Shown: piece by piece, positions 9,400 through 20,600 of the stretch
How positions within the stretch are numbered: the first letter of the stretch is position 1
How the letters are laid out: every line of letters begins with the position of its first letter
Assembly: GCA_945901825.1 (NCBI GenBank)
Contig: CAMDMC010000006.1
Location: 1 to 64,000, forward strand
Length of the DNA: 64,000 nt
From: Bordetella parapertussis
GTDB lineage: Bacteria; Pseudomonadota; Gammaproteobacteria; Burkholderiales; Burkholderiaceae_A
Direction of reading: 5' to 3'
Made by a program: the position numbers and the translations under genes
The notes under the pieces: generated by a model
Database searches by the model: none
What the model was told of the DNA's origin: nothing
The model's input: the letters and a program-made list of their open reading frames with translations, nothing else

Positions 9400-10472
9400 G
9401 CGGCCTGGGCTGCAAGAACCCTGCGCGAGCGAACGCCTTCGGCAAGCCGCTCGAGAATGGACAGACTGTCCTCCCAGCCAATGCAGGCATCGGTAATGCT
9501 TTGCCCATAGGTAAGATCGGCAAGGGTCTGGCCTGTTCGCAGGTCTTGACGACCAAACACCAGATGGCTTTCAACCATCACACCAAAAATACGTCCATCG
9601 CCTTCTGCAAGCTGATCGGCCACAACCTGCGAGACCGGCAGTTGGTTTTCGGCCTTCTTGCTGGAATTGCCGTGGCTTAGGTCGATCATGAGGCGGCAGG
9701 CTATGTTCGCCGCTGCAGACTCCTGGGCAGCGGCTTCAACGCTGGCCTTGTCATAGTTAGGCGTCTTGCCTCCACGAAGAATGACATGGCAGTCTTCGTT
9801 GCCGGCAGTGGCCACAATGGCTGTGCGTCCTTCGGAGGTAACCGATAAAAAATGATGGGGGTGCGAGGCCGATTTAATGGCATCAAAGGCAATTTTTAGA
9901 TTTCCATCGGTACCGTTCTTAAAGCCCACGGGGCAAGACAGACCCGAGGCGAGCTCCCGGTGCACCTGAGACTCGGTGGTGCGCGCACCAATAGCGCCCC
10001 AGGACACCAGATCGGCAATGTACTGAGGTGAGATGACGTCAAGAAACTCAACGCCAGCCGGCATTCCAATTTCGTTAATTTGGGCCAACAGCTGCCGGCC
10101 ATGACGCAGGCCCGTGTTGATATCAAAACTGTTGTCAAGATGCGGGTCGTTAATGAGCCCCTTCCAGCCCACCGTGGTTCGCGGCTTCTCGAAATAGACG
10201 CGCATCACCACCTCAAGGTCGGCCGAGAAACGCTCACGCTGCTCGAACAGGCGGTTGGCGTATTCCATGGCAGCCTTTGGATCATGAATGGAGCAAGGCC
10301 CAATAATGACAAGCAGTCGGTCGTCCATCTCGTGGAGGATGCGGTGAATGGCTTGGCGGGAGCCGAGGACGGTCTGTGCGGCCGAGGCACTAAGGGGCGC
10401 TTCGGAAATAAGCTGATCGGGGGTGATCAGCTCTTTGATTTCTCGAATGCGAATATTGGATGTGATAGTCAT
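9396..10472 (-). CDS. aroG: 3-deoxy-7-phosphoheptulonate (DAHP) synthase, class I
   Basis: First step of the shikimate pathway: phosphoenolpyruvate plus erythrose 4-phosphate to DAHP. The 358-residue protein is a microbial class I enzyme of the AroF/AroG/AroH type, with 'IIGPCSIHDP', 'RVYFEKPRT' and the C-terminal 'YGQSITDACIGWE'. Which aromatic amino acid inhibits it cannot be told from motifs alone, so the symbol is the generic one. I start at the ATG at 10472; an upstream in-frame ATG at 10496 would add eight residues but sits before a -10-like TACACT that ends 7 nt before 10472. It shares a CTAG stop with anmK and lies 45 bp after glcF. Confidence 0.95.
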   Translation of the reverse strand: MTITSNIRIREIKELITPDQLISEAPLSASAAQTVLGSRQAIHRILHEMDDRLLVIIGPCSIHDPKAAMEYANRLFEQRERFSADLEVVMRVYFEKPRTTVGWKGLINDPHLDNSFDINTGLRHGRQLLAQINEIGMPAGVEFLDVISPQYIADLVSWGAIGARTTESQVHRELASGLSCPVGFKNGTDGNLKIAFDAIKSASHPHHFLSVTSEGRTAIVATAGNEDCHVILRGGKTPNYDKASVEAAAQESAAANIACRLMIDLSHGNSSKKAENQLPVSQVVADQLAEGDGRIFGVMVESHLVFGRQDLRTGQTLADLTYGQSITDACIGWEDSLSILERLAEGVRSRRVLAAQAA

Positions 10473-10479
10473 GGGCTTA

Positions 10480-10485
10480 AGTGTA
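10480..10485 (-). promoter_or_regulatory. -10-like TACACT, 7 nt before the aroG start
   Basis: The hexamer TACACT is followed by seven bases and then the ATG at 10472. There is no Shine-Dalgarno sequence in that space. The same GCTACACT plus 7 nt plus ATG layout recurs before the cobalamin adenosyltransferase gene at 14648. No convincing -35 was seen. Confidence 0.4.
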
Positions 10486-10517
10486 GCCCAGGCCAACCCA
10501 GCAAGCCTTTCGAGGGT

Positions 10518-11768
10518 TTAAGCGGGGCTGCCGTGCAGGGCCTCGTCAAGCCATTCCAGCCAGTGCTGAACGGTGAGATGACTGCCCGACTGAAGATGCC
10601 CAATGCAGCCCACATTGGCCGACAGAATACGATCGGGACCCGCGGCAGAAAGCGCTTGAACTTTATTGTCCCGAAGGGTTTTGGCCAAGGCCGGCTGCAA
10701 GACCGAATAGGTACCTGCCGAACCGCAACACAAATGGCTGTCGGCCACAGGCAAGACCGTAACATCGAGCTGGGTTAAAAAGGCTTCGACCTCACCTCGA
10801 CACTTCATGCCGTGCTGTTGGGTGCAGGGCGCGTGGTAGCTGACCTTGGGAGCCTTGGGCCTTGTTCGGTTCTGCCCCAAGATCTCTTGAAGCCGAGGCA
10901 GCATGGGTTGAAGGAAGACTACCGGATCGAGGGCGCGCTTAGCGACATAGGCCGCCTTCTCGCAATAGGCAGGATCGTCTGCCAATAGATGGCCGTAGTC
11001 TTTCACCATTACTGCGCAGCCCGAGGCATTCACAAGCACAGCCTCAAAGTCACCCGACTGCAGTAGCGGCCACCAGGCATCGATGTTGCGACGTGCTTGG
11101 TTGAGGGCACCGTCGGAGTCGGCAAGGTGATGGCGAACCGCCCCGCAGCAGCCCGAGGTCTGCACCACAACGGCCTGAACCTCAAGGGCATCGAGCACCC
11201 AGGCCGTTGCAAGGTCAATGTTCGGCAGAAGGCTGGGCTGAACACAACCGTTTAAAAGAATCACTTTACGCGCATGACTGTTGGACGGCCATGCTCGATG
11301 GGGCCTCTCGCCCATGGGCAGTTTGCTTGCCAGGAGATCGGGGAGAAACGACTTCAGACGACTTCCCAGCCGCACGGCCGGCCCAAAAAGGGGCGAGGTG
11401 AGCCCCTCTCGAAGCAGCCCGCGCGCCAGACGCTGGCCTATTGGGCGCCTGACCTTTTTTTCAATGAACTCGCGCCCAATATCAACCAGCCGCCCGTACT
11501 CCACACCTGAAGGGCAGGTGGTCTCGCAGTTTCGGCAGGTTAGGCAACGATCGAGGTGCCGCTGGGTTTCGCGCGTAACAGACTCGCCCTCGAGCATCTG
11601 TTTAATGAGGTAGATACGACCCCGGGGTCCGTCACGCTCATCGCCAAGCAGTTGGTAGGTCGGGCAGGTTGCTGTACAAAAACCGCAGTGGACACAGCGC
11701 CTCACAATATCGGCGGCTTCGTTGGCTTTTCGGTCTGACACAAGGTCTGGGCTGAGCTCGATTTCCAT
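10518..11768 (-). CDS. glcF: glycolate oxidase iron-sulfur subunit GlcF
   Basis: Transfers electrons from the flavin subunits of glycolate oxidase to the quinone pool. Two [4Fe-4S] cluster motifs are in the first 90 residues (CVHCGFCTATCP and CLTCRNCETTCP). Two cysteine-rich CCG-type domains follow, with 'TSGCCGAVRHH', 'NASGCAVMVKDYG' and 'LCCGSAGTYS'. Length (416) matches the family. It is the last gene of glcD-glcE-glcF, 12 bp after glcE. The glcC regulator and the malate synthase gene glcB are not in the window. Confidence 0.96.
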   Translation of the reverse strand: MEIELSPDLVSDRKANEAADIVRRCVHCGFCTATCPTYQLLGDERDGPRGRIYLIKQMLEGESVTRETQRHLDRCLTCRNCETTCPSGVEYGRLVDIGREFIEKKVRRPIGQRLARGLLREGLTSPLFGPAVRLGSRLKSFLPDLLASKLPMGERPHRAWPSNSHARKVILLNGCVQPSLLPNIDLATAWVLDALEVQAVVVQTSGCCGAVRHHLADSDGALNQARRNIDAWWPLLQSGDFEAVLVNASGCAVMVKDYGHLLADDPAYCEKAAYVAKRALDPVVFLQPMLPRLQEILGQNRTRPKAPKVSYHAPCTQQHGMKCRGEVEAFLTQLDVTVLPVADSHLCCGSAGTYSVLQPALAKTLRDNKVQALSAAGPDRILSANVGCIGHLQSGSHLTVQHWLEWLDEALHGSPA

Positions 11769-11780
11769 GAGGAGAGCCCC

Positions 11781-13010
11781 TTATAGGCTTGGGTAGAGAC
11801 GACCGGGGTTAAAGACACGCCGTGGATCAAGTTCGTTCTTCAGTTGAACATGAAGCCGGTGAAGTGCAGGGCTTAAAGGCGCAAAACGGGGGGCAAGTGT
11901 TGGGTCGGTGACCAATTGGGCAGGCCGGTAAAGCGTGGCGTGGCCACCATGATCTTGGGCAAGCTGCTGCATTTGAGCCGCAGGCTTTGCGGACCAGACC
12001 CATCGCAGGCCGGCGGCCCATTCCAACACGCAGCCTCGCGGCTCGTCTTGCAGGCTGGCGAGGGCTGGTGTGCTTCCCGGCAACGAAAGCCGCCAGAGCG
12101 AGAGCGTTGAAGGGGAGGCCTCGGGCTGGAAAAACTCGTGGGTCTGGTCGCGCAGACTTAGCCAGAAGGCCTGAGCTGCGGGCTCGGGCAAGACCTGAGC
12201 ACCGCGCTGGGTGGTGAATAATTCAAGGGCTGCGTTGACGGCCGCCTTGGCTCCCGAGAACCGCAGACTCAGACGACCCAGAGCAGCCCCGAGCTCTGCC
12301 TGCTCAAAGGCAGTGGCCGAAAGCGGCAAGGGCTCAGCCATCCAGAGGTTACTGTCCTCAATTGCCTTTGCCTGCGAGCAGGCGATACTGACAGTTGCCG
12401 TGGCCGCGGGCTCGGGCAAAACTTTCAATGCCACATCAAGAATAAGGCCCAAGGTGCCGAGCGCTCCCGTATGCAGGCGGGACAAATCGTAGCCCGCCAC
12501 ATTCTTCATTACGGTGCCTCCGTAACGCAGTAATTCGCCCTGGGCATTCATGATGGTCATACCCAACACAAAGTCTCGACAGGCACCTGCCGAAAGCCTT
12601 CCGGGCCCTGACAGGCCGGTCGCAACCATTCCGCCCACCGTGCCCTTGCCTGCAAACCGAGGGGGCTCAAAGGCAAGGCGTTGGCCATTTTCGGCGAGAA
12701 GGCTCTCAAGCTCAGCGATGGCAGTGCCCGATCGTGCAACAACGACCAGCTCTGTGGGGTCGTAGCTGACCACGCCCGCGTAGTCGCTTGTTGACAACCG
12801 GGCTTGTCCGTCCCCAACAGGTTCTCCGTAAAAGGCCTTGCTGTTGTGGCCTTCAATAACAAACGCGGTGCCTTGGGCCTGGGCCTGCACCAGCCGACTG
12901 GACACGGCTGCAACCCATTGCGCCGCCTGTGACTCCGTGAACCCCGAAGCCGGCGTACCACTGGCATTGCCTGCAAAGCTGGTCTGACTAAGCGGACTGG
13001 GTTGACTCAC
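11781..13010 (-). CDS. glcE: glycolate oxidase FAD-binding subunit GlcE
   Basis: Second flavin-domain subunit of glycolate oxidase. It contains a PCMH-type FAD-binding domain with 'GKGTVGGMVATGLSGPGR' and 'GGTVMKNVAGYDLSRLHTGA', as in GlcE, but is shorter than GlcD and lacks the full oxidase C-terminal domain. The 409-residue length is longer than E. coli GlcE (about 350), with about 20 extra Ser/Pro/Gly-rich residues at the N-terminus and a less conserved region between residues 230 and 370. It is 32 bp from glcD and 12 bp from glcF. Confidence 0.94.
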   Translation of the reverse strand: MSQPSPLSQTSFAGNASGTPASGFTESQAAQWVAAVSSRLVQAQAQGTAFVIEGHNSKAFYGEPVGDGQARLSTSDYAGVVSYDPTELVVVARSGTAIAELESLLAENGQRLAFEPPRFAGKGTVGGMVATGLSGPGRLSAGACRDFVLGMTIMNAQGELLRYGGTVMKNVAGYDLSRLHTGALGTLGLILDVALKVLPEPAATATVSIACSQAKAIEDSNLWMAEPLPLSATAFEQAELGAALGRLSLRFSGAKAAVNAALELFTTQRGAQVLPEPAAQAFWLSLRDQTHEFFQPEASPSTLSLWRLSLPGSTPALASLQDEPRGCVLEWAAGLRWVWSAKPAAQMQQLAQDHGGHATLYRPAQLVTDPTLAPRFAPLSPALHRLHVQLKNELDPRRVFNPGRLYPSL

Positions 13011-13042
13011 GCGAAAAACAAGGCGTTGCGGCGTTTACGGAA

Positions 13043-14608
13043 CTAAAAACGCTCAAGCTGCGGAAAACGCAGCTCACCGCGATGCACGTGCATGCGGCCG
13101 TGCTCGGCACAACGCGAGAGGGTCGGAATGGCCTTACCAGGATTCAACAGGCCCTTGGAATCGAAGGCATGCTTGACCGCGAAAAAACTAAGACGCTCGG
13201 CCACCGAAAACTGCACACACATGGTGTCGATTTTTTCAATGCCTACGCCATGCTCCCCGGTGATGGTGCCCCCGTAGTCAACACAGATTTCAAGAATCTC
13301 AGCCCCAAACCTTTCAGTCGTCTCAAACTCACCGGGCTTGGCTGCATCAAACAAAATGAGCGGGTGCAGATTGCCATCGCCCGCATGAAAGACATTGAGG
13401 CAACGCAGGCCGTATTTCTTTTCAAGCTCTGCGATGCGCGTGAGCATCTGACCAAGACGTCGTCGCGGGATGGTGCCGTCAATGCAGTAGTAGTCGGGCG
13501 ATACCCGGCCTGAGGCGGGGAAGGCATTTTTTCGGCCCGACCAGAACCGCAGGCGTTCGGCCTCGGTCTCGGAGACCCGCAGGTCGGTGGCGCCGCTGCT
13601 TGAGAGCACCGCCTTCATACGGCCTATCTCTTCTTCAACTTCTGCAAAGGTGCCGTCGGACTCACAGAGCAAGATCACCTGGGCGGTAAGGTCGTAGCCG
13701 GCATGAACAAATTCTTCAACCGCGGCGGTCATGCCCTTGTCCATCATCTCAAGACCGGCTGGAATGATGCCCGCCCCAATGAGATCGGCCACCGCCTGGC
13801 CCGCCTTCTCCACCTCGTCGAAGGAGGCCATGATGACCCGTGCCAGCTGAGGCTTTGGAATAAGGCGTACCGTGACTTCGGTGGTGAGGGCAAGCATGCC
13901 CTCTGAACCAATAACAAGTGCAAGAAGATCAAAACCCGGGCTGTCAAAGGCCTCGGAGCCAAACTCGACCGACTCGCCTTCAATGGTCAGACCTCTTACA
14001 CGTAGCACGTTGTGAACGGTAAGACCGTATTTGAGGCAGTGCACACCCCCGGAGTTTTCGGCCACGTTGCCACCGATGGTGCAGGCAATTTGGGAGGAGG
14101 GGTCGGGGGCGTAGTAAAGCCCATGAGGTGCGGCCGCCTCGCTAATGGCGAGGTTACGCACACCGGGCTGAACCCTGGCGGTGCGGGCCACGGGGTCAAG
14201 TCCAACAATACGATTAAGACGCGCAGTTGAAAGGACAAGGCCTCCGCTGTGCGGGGTCGCCCCGCCCGACAGGCCCGTTCCAGCCCCTCGCGCCACAACA
14301 GGAATATTGCGTGCATGGCAGATGGCGAGCACCTGGCCGGCTTGTTGCTCGGTATGCGGCAGAACCACAACAGCAGGTAGGTGGCGGTAGCCCGACAGGC
14401 CGTCGCACTCGTAAGGCTTAAGACCCTCTGCATGCTGAATAACGCATTCCGCGGGCAGGACCTGAAGAAGATTCTGAATGAGCGCCTCGCGGACAGAAGG
14501 CTCGAGCGCCTGATCAAGCCGGGCAAACGTCAGTTCGCCGGGCTGCCACTGCAGAGCCTTTGAGGAAGGAGCAAGCGCGGTCAGAGGCGGATGGGCGGGC
14601 GCATTCAT
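13043..14608 (-). CDS. glcD: glycolate oxidase subunit GlcD
   Basis: Catalytic FAD-linked subunit that oxidises glycolate to glyoxylate. The PCMH FAD-binding domain (about residues 75-255) shows 'GAGTGLSGGATPHSGG' and 'GGNVAENSGGVHCLKYG'; the C-terminal FAD-oxidase domain carries 'FHAGDGNLHPLILFD' and 'GGTITGEHGVG'. Length 521 is close to the usual 499. It is first in glcDEF, and the start is preceded by a -10-like TACAAT exactly 6 nt upstream. Divergent from the cobalamin adenosyltransferase with 39 bp between starts. A bacterium living on phytoplankton exudate would use this pathway; that ecological reading is inference. Confidence 0.97.
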   Translation of the reverse strand: MNAPAHPPLTALAPSSKALQWQPGELTFARLDQALEPSVREALIQNLLQVLPAECVIQHAEGLKPYECDGLSGYRHLPAVVVLPHTEQQAGQVLAICHARNIPVVARGAGTGLSGGATPHSGGLVLSTARLNRIVGLDPVARTARVQPGVRNLAISEAAAPHGLYYAPDPSSQIACTIGGNVAENSGGVHCLKYGLTVHNVLRVRGLTIEGESVEFGSEAFDSPGFDLLALVIGSEGMLALTTEVTVRLIPKPQLARVIMASFDEVEKAGQAVADLIGAGIIPAGLEMMDKGMTAAVEEFVHAGYDLTAQVILLCESDGTFAEVEEEIGRMKAVLSSSGATDLRVSETEAERLRFWSGRKNAFPASGRVSPDYYCIDGTIPRRRLGQMLTRIAELEKKYGLRCLNVFHAGDGNLHPLILFDAAKPGEFETTERFGAEILEICVDYGGTITGEHGVGIEKIDTMCVQFSVAERLSFFAVKHAFDSKGLLNPGKAIPTLSRCAEHGRMHVHRGELRFPQLERF

Positions 14609-14647
14609 TCAGGAATTGTAGGCCTAGAAGCGGCTACACTCCGAACA
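14609..14647. promoter_or_regulatory. 39-bp divergent spacer glcD / cobalamin adenosyltransferase with two -10-like hexamers
   Basis: Minus strand: TACAAT (14615-14620), then 6 nt, then the glcD ATG. Plus strand: TACACT (14635-14640), then 7 nt, then the ATG at 14648. Neither start has a Shine-Dalgarno sequence. -35 hexamers are not recognisable. The arrangement suggests two leaderless or nearly leaderless transcripts. Confidence 0.45.
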
Positions 14648-15301
14648 ATGACAGAGAAAGACCGCCTAACACGTATTGTTACTCGCTCCGGGGATGACGG
14701 TTACTCGGGGCTTGCCGATGGAAGCCGGCTTGCCAAAGACCACGAGCGATTCGAGGCCATGGGCGACGTTGACGAACTCAACAGCGTGCTGGGTATGCTT
14801 AGGGCCGAGGTTCAGTCTGCACAGGCGGGAACACCAGAGGGACACAAGGCAGAGGGTCTGGCAGAGGTTGATAGCCTGCTGGAGTCCATTCAACACGATC
14901 TTTTCGACCTGGGAGGTGAGCTTGCCATGCCAGGACACGAGGTGCTTCAAAGCGAACGGTTGCTAAGCCTCGATGAGGCCATTGCAGAGATCAACGCGGC
15001 GCTGCCCAGCCTGCGAGAATTTATTCTTCCTGGCGGAAGTCGGGCGGCGGCAGTAGGCCACCTGGCGCGCACCGTGACTCGGCGCGCAGAGCGTCGACTG
15101 GTCTCACTTAACCGGGCGCTTGCCCATGCGGGCCAAGCCCCCTGCCGGGCAAGCCTGCAGCACTATTTAAACCGGCTTTCGGACCTTTTGTTTGTGCTTT
15201 CTAGGCAGCTCAACAAGCTTCAAGGTGTGACCGATGTGTACTGGCGAACCCGGCCGCGCCCCTCGAAAAACTCAGGTCTGCGCCGTTCCCCCGACAGTTA
15301 G
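14648..15301 (+). CDS. pduO: ATP:cob(I)alamin adenosyltransferase, PduO type
   Basis: Transfers the adenosyl group of ATP to cob(I)alamin, making coenzyme B12 for adenosylcobalamin enzymes. The 217-residue protein starts with '[20 protein letters not shown]', the ATP-binding N-terminal signature, followed by '[11 protein letters not shown]' and the late motif [12 protein letters not shown] (arginines contacting phosphate) and '[13 protein letters not shown]'. I start at the ATG at 14648 rather than an earlier in-frame ATG at 14591, which would overlap glcD. The stop lies 30 bp inside the convergent tldD gene. No B12 synthesis gene or B12-dependent mutase is in the window. Confidence 0.93.
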   Translation: MTEKDRLTRIVTRSGDDGYSGLADGSRLAKDHERFEAMGDVDELNSVLGMLRAEVQSAQAGTPEGHKAEGLAEVDSLLESIQHDLFDLGGELAMPGHEVLQSERLLSLDEAIAEINAALPSLREFILPGGSRAAAVGHLARTVTRRAERRLVSLNRALAHAGQAPCRASLQHYLNRLSDLLFVLSRQLNKLQGVTDVYWRTRPRPSKNSGLRRSPDS

Positions 15302-16771
15302 GCCTTCAATTCGAAGGGTAGGCTGACCCACGCCCACCGGCACGCTCTGGCCCTCTTTGCCGCAGGTTCCAATGCCGGGATCAAGCGCAAGGTCGTTGCC
15401 AATTCGGGTCACCCGAGTCAGTGCATCAGGGCCATTGCCAATGATGGTTGCGCCCTTCACCGGGAACTGAATCTTGCCCTTCTCGACCCAATAAGCCTCC
15501 GAGGCGGTAAAGACAAACTTCCCGCTGGTGATATCCACCTGCCCGCCACCGAAGTTCACCGCGTAAAGGCCACGGTCGAGCGAGCCAATAATTTCTTCTG
15601 GGGACTCTTTGCCCGCAAGCATGAAGGTGTTGGTCATGCGCGGCATGGGCAGGTGGGCATACGACTCACGTCTCCCGTTACCGGTAACAGGCACCTTCAT
15701 GAGTCGGGCGTTTAGGCTGTCTTGCAGGTAGCCGCACAGAATGCCGTCTTCGATAAGAACATTGCGCTGGGTAGGGTTTGCCTCGTCATCGATGTTTAAA
15801 GACCCGCGGCGATTGGGCAGGCTTCCGTCGTCCACCACCGTGACCCCTTTGGCTGCCACCTGTTCACCAATGCGGCCTGCGAAAGCCGAGGAGCCTTTGC
15901 GGTTAAAGTCGCCTTCAAGGCCGTGGCCAATGGCCTCGTGCAGAAGCACGCCCGGCCAGCCCGGGCCCAGAACCACAGGCATGGTTCCGGCAGGCGCGGG
16001 GCGCGACTCGAGGTTTAGCAGCGCCTGACGGACGGCCTCGCGTGCGTGATCGAGGGCACGGTCTTGGCTAAAATATGAAAACGAGGAACGACCACCGCCT
16101 CCACTTGACCCCTGCTCACGACGGCCGTTTTGCTCGGCAATAACCGAGACCGAAAGCCGGACCAAGGGACGGACATCGGCAGCAATACGCCCATCGCTTC
16201 GAACCACAAGCACCACCTCGTACTCGCCCGCCAACGAGGCCATGACTTGAATGACCCGTGGGTCCGTGGCTCGAGCCGCCTTATCGATTGTCTGAAGAAG
16301 TTCAACCTTTTGCTCAGCAGACAGGGCGGCGAGTGGGTTATCTGCCGAGTAGAGAGGGGGGCGTGAGGTCTCAAGCAGATGGCGGCCCTTGCCCAGGCGC
16401 TTTTGCTGACCCGCAACACGCACCGCGGCGGGGCCGGAGCCAGCCCGCGCAATGGAGCGGGTGGTGCGCGCTGCCTCGAGCAGGGCCTTAGGACTCAGGA
16501 TGTCGCTGTAGGCAAAGGCGGTCTTCTCGCCCGAGATTGCACGAACACCAACGCCCTGGTCGATGGAGTAGCTTCCCGATTTCACAATGCCCTCCTCCAT
16601 GCCCCAGGACTCGGCCTGGCTGTACTGGAAGTAAAGGTCGCTGTCGTCAATGCGATGGGCATGCATCTCGGCGATGGCATCGAGAAGCATAGCCTCGGTG
16701 AGCCCATGAGGCTCAAGAAGCAGCCGCTGAGCGGTGGACAAGGCGGCAATGGCAGCATCCGTCGGGGTCAT
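15272..16771 (-). CDS. tldD: metalloprotease TldD
   Basis: TldD, usually with its partner TldE/PmbA, forms a metalloprotease that degrades unfolded peptides and matures some ribosomal peptides. The zinc motif [11 protein letters not shown] (HExxxH) is intact, and '[19 protein letters not shown]' marks the C-terminal domain. The 499-residue length is slightly more than usual. The ATG at 16771 overlaps the stop of the amidase gene by 4 bp (ATGA); a TTG six bases upstream is a possible alternative, with AGGAG between the two distances. The partner gene pmbA is not in the window. Its 3' end overlaps the convergent adenosyltransferase gene by 30 bp. Confidence 0.96.
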   Translation of the reverse strand: MTPTDAAIAALSTAQRLLLEPHGLTEAMLLDAIAEMHAHRIDDSDLYFQYSQAESWGMEEGIVKSGSYSIDQGVGVRAISGEKTAFAYSDILSPKALLEAARTTRSIARAGSGPAAVRVAGQQKRLGKGRHLLETSRPPLYSADNPLAALSAEQKVELLQTIDKAARATDPRVIQVMASLAGEYEVVLVVRSDGRIAADVRPLVRLSVSVIAEQNGRREQGSSGGGGRSSFSYFSQDRALDHAREAVRQALLNLESRPAPAGTMPVVLGPGWPGVLLHEAIGHGLEGDFNRKGSSAFAGRIGEQVAAKGVTVVDDGSLPNRRGSLNIDDEANPTQRNVLIEDGILCGYLQDSLNARLMKVPVTGNGRRESYAHLPMPRMTNTFMLAGKESPEEIIGSLDRGLYAVNFGGGQVDITSGKFVFTASEAYWVEKGKIQFPVKGATIIGNGPDALTRVTRIGNDLALDPGIGTCGKEGQSVPVGVGQPTLRIEGLTVGGTAQT

Positions 16772-17637
16772 GAGCAAGGCTCTCCTTTGGTTGAATGGGA
16801 TGGTTGAAGCGCCGACTGACGATGGCGCAGAGCAGGCAAGTTTAGGCGAACCTTCTGGGTCAGGCCAGGATCAACCTTGGCAATTGCAAGCCCTTCACCC
16901 TCATCGCAACAGGCAACAACATCACCCCAAGGATCAATGACCATGCTATGACCCCAGGTGGCTCGGCCATTGGAATGCTGACCGCCCTGCGCGCTGGCAA
17001 CCAGCCAACACTGATTCTCAATAGCACGGGCTCGCAAAAGAATGTCCCAATGGGCCTGACCTGTTGTGTAGGTGAAGGCGGCAGGCAAGACAATGAGATC
17101 GAGCGGGCTTGGGCTGCTGAGGCTTCGAAAAAACTCTGGGAACCGCAGGTCGTAGCAGACCGAAAGCCCCGTTCGACCCGCCGCAGTTGTACAGGCCACT
17201 GGACGCTCGCCAGGAACAAGGCTGCTTGCCTCGTCGTAGCGCTCCTTGCCGTTATCGAAGGCAAAAAGATGAAGCTTGTCATAGCGTGCAAGCTCAAGCC
17301 CTTCAGGGTCGTAGACCAGTACCGTGTTGAAGACGCGATCGGGGTCAGGAGATCGGATAGGCAGAGTGCCAGCAATGAGAGTGATGCCAAGCTCAGCGGC
17401 CAGCCCTGAGAGGCGATTCTGCATGGGGCTTTCAGGGCCCAGACCATGGGGCTCGGCAACCTTGCATTTGTCGTGGTCGTGATGGCCGAAAATGGCAAAA
17501 AACTCCGGTAGAACGACCATGTCGGCACCAAGCCTTGCTGCCTCTCGGGTTAGCCGCTCCGCGGTTGCAAGATTTTCCTCAACTTCGGCGCCAGAGACCA
17601 TCTGAACGGCTGCGACAGTGCAGGGCTGTGGCTTCAT
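16768..17637 (-). CDS. carbon-nitrogen hydrolase, Nit1/deaminated-glutathione amidase-like
   Basis: Member of the nitrilase superfamily; relatives next to yhdP and tldD are Nit1-like omega-amidases that hydrolyse deaminated glutathione, a metabolite-repair role. The catalytic triad is visible: E45 in [11 protein letters not shown], Lys in 'RYDKLHLF' and Cys in [10 protein letters not shown]. Length (289) is normal. It lies 9 bp after yhdP and overlaps tldD by 4 bp. The yhdP-nit-tldD order is a widespread proteobacterial cluster. The exact substrate is inference from context. Confidence 0.92.
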   Translation of the reverse strand: MKPQPCTVAAVQMVSGAEVEENLATAERLTREAARLGADMVVLPEFFAIFGHHDHDKCKVAEPHGLGPESPMQNRLSGLAAELGITLIAGTLPIRSPDPDRVFNTVLVYDPEGLELARYDKLHLFAFDNGKERYDEASSLVPGERPVACTTAAGRTGLSVCYDLRFPEFFRSLSSPSPLDLIVLPAAFTYTTGQAHWDILLRARAIENQCWLVASAQGGQHSNGRATWGHSMVIDPWGDVVACCDEGEGLAIAKVDPGLTQKVRLNLPALRHRQSALQPSHSTKGEPCS

Positions 17638-17646
17638 GGCTTTTGG

Positions 17647-20600
17647 TTAGGGCCTTGGAGACGAGGATGCGCCTGCCGGGCCTGGCGTTGAAGGGGAGGA
17701 GGCCGCATCGGAGGACTGGTTCGAGTCGGCGGGAGGCCGACGAGGCAAAGACTTCACCGAAGGATCATCCCATTTTCCCGTCACTTCAAACTCGTAGGCA
17801 AGGGTCTGTCGAAGAGGGTCACGAAGCACATACTGTGCAAGGATACTCCCTAGGCCTACGGCAGGGTTAACCAAGGCATAGCCCAGCGAGGCCAGCCCCG
17901 TGTTGAGCTCGGGAAGAACCAGAACCCGGAGTGCCTGTGTCTCGTTCAGTACATTGGCCGAGCCCTCGAGAAAGACCGAGGCCTGCACACCCACAAGCCG
18001 AAGATTCGTGGTCTTGGCCAGGCCCGATTCAAAACTCACATTGCCTCGCACCCGCTCAAAATTGAAGCCTTCAGAAAAAATGTCGCGGAAATCCAGTGCA
18101 ATGCGTTTGGGGAGCGACTGAAGGTTGATGACACTCACCAGCTTTCCGATGCCTGGGTCCGCCTTTAGAAACTGGCCCGACTGCAGGTCGAGGGCAAGCT
18201 GTCCGTTAAAGGCTCCAAGCTCAAAATCAATGGGCGCGCCGGGCCAGCCGACATTGCCTCGCAGGCTTCCGGGCGTTGCTCGCAAAAGACCGGGGTAGCC
18301 CAGGCGATCAAGCAGGCGTCCCCCATTGACCACCGACAGCACAAACTGAAGTCGTGTCTGCGAGAGGCCAAGAGGATCGGCAAGGCTCAGGGCGGCCCAT
18401 TGGCCTGAGCCTTCGAACCGGGCCTGTGGATTTTCAATGACCAGGCTCGAAATATCCCACTGCGGCTGCAGGCGGGAGGGCGATGCCTCGAGCCGGAGCC
18501 GACCGAAATCTTTTTGTCCGCGACGGAAATCGTCAGCCTGCAGGTCAATACGAGGCCAGCGACGTGCCTGGGCCAGCGAGGTGAGCATGGCGGGCGGCAG
18601 AGGAGCAGCACCTGCCGCAGGGTTGGATTCGGCGGCCGGACTGGGCGGTGAGGCAGGAGGGTTCGTCGCCGTGACCTCGGGCTTTTCTTGCTGGCCCGGC
18701 GGCAGCCAAAGCCGGCTAAGGCGAGCTACAAGGCTGCCCGAGGACTCGCCTGCGGCTTGCGTCTCCGATGGGCTGGTGGAGTCCCAGACCAGCCGGCCTG
18801 CAACCTGGGGTGAATCAAGATCAACCTGCCATCGACCCCTCTCGGGGGTTACCTCCGCCCTTACCCTTGAGAAGAGTTGGTTAGCAAACCGTACCTGCTG
18901 CGCGCGAATAAAAATGGCCCGCAGATCGTCTTGGCCTGACACTTGCGCCGGACTTGGGGAATCAGGACGCAGGGGCGGATCCTCGAGGTATTGGTTTAGC
19001 GCGTTAAGCCAGTCATTGAGCTCGAGGCTCTCAGTGGCAAGGTTTAAAACCAAGCCTTGGCCTGCAGGAAGCTTGGCCTGTTCCCCCCAGCTAAGACCTG
19101 CACGCAGTTGATGGGGCTGACCAGGTCGCAGGCGCTGGGAATCCACCAGACCAGAGAGCCTGTTGGACACCGTGGTCAACTGCCAAGACTGTCGCCTTTG
19201 CCCTGTTGCAAAAGAGGTCTGGCTCATGCGCACGGACAAGCCCCAGTCCTCGTTGGCGGCCTTACCAAGTGGCGCTGGCAGGGCAATTCCCATGCCCACA
19301 AGGCTGGAGCGAAGCTGCATCTGAAGCTCTGAGCGCTTGATGTCGGCCTCAATCTGGTAGCTCGACGCCCCACTAACAGCCGCCTTGGAGAGCGGAAGAC
19401 CCATGGACTCTCGGAGCCAACTCATCAGCTCAACCGACTGAAAGTTTCCTCTGGCCACGAGGCGCGAGACCGCAGGCGACTGGACCCCCTGCGCGGGTTC
19501 TTGCCCCATCGATAGCCGTGTGCTGCCCCCGAGCGAGCGGGCCTGCACCGCCATGTAATGAAAACCCTGGTCAGAAAACAATAGCCTGCCCTCGAGCTGG
19601 GTGAGGGCGGGAAGACTGCCACCAAGCTTGAGCCCTGAACCTTTTAAGGCAAGCTCACCCTTCACAGTCGTCTCCGAGGCCTGGTTCAAGGGAACACGAA
19701 GCTCGAGCCCAAGGGTTCCCTGCCCCGAGGCCTCGGCATCGTCAAGCGCCTGACCAAGCCAACGCCTTACGGGCGATTGGTTGGCCGTCTGCACCATGCC
19801 AGCAAGACCGCCCGCGATCTCCCCCGACAGAAGGAGCATCGGATCCTCAGAGAGCATGTCGACAATTTCGCCGCGGACTTCAACAATGGGGGCCTTTCCA
19901 AGAACGGCCTCGCGCCCCACAAACTGCAGGCTTGGTCCGTCAAAGCGAAGGTCAATATCGGCCGACTCGATGTCTGGCCAGCCGCGCGCAAAAAGAATAC
20001 GCTGGTCCTCAAGCTGAAGTTGCGCCTTGAAAAGACCCTCGCGCCCATCGCGAAAAGGAAAGTCTTCAAGCGCGCCCTTCAGTTCGAAGCGACCCGACAC
20101 CGGTTTGCCCTGACGAATGCCACGCTCAATCCAGGCCCGGGTCTGAGGGCCGATCTGTGCGGGCAGCAGCTGATGAACCTGCTCGGGTAAAAGGTCTGCG
20201 AGACTGCCCTCCATGGCGGCCTCGCCAAGACCCTGGCCTGCATAGTTATACGACCCCGAAAGCGTCAGGTCTGCCTGTGGCAGCTGCAGGCTGCCCGATG
20301 CAAGTCTGAAGTTGAAGTCCGAGGGAAGCCTTGCCTGCTCGGCAAGGCTTGCCAAAAGACCCGAGGCTGACCATTCGCCCTCAAGGCTTAGCTTCTCGAT
20401 ACGCAAAGGCGAGGCCGGAAAAACCTCGGGAAGGTTAAGCGCCATGCCCTGCCCAGAGACGACTAGGCTACCCGTTTGCGGGCCTAACAAAACACGACCG
20501 GAAAGCCCTGAGATCACGGGGTGGGAGAGTTCACGAAAACTAATGTCGGCAGACAGGTCGTCAAGCCACTGCCCAAGACTCTGAGAACCCAGGCGGCCGA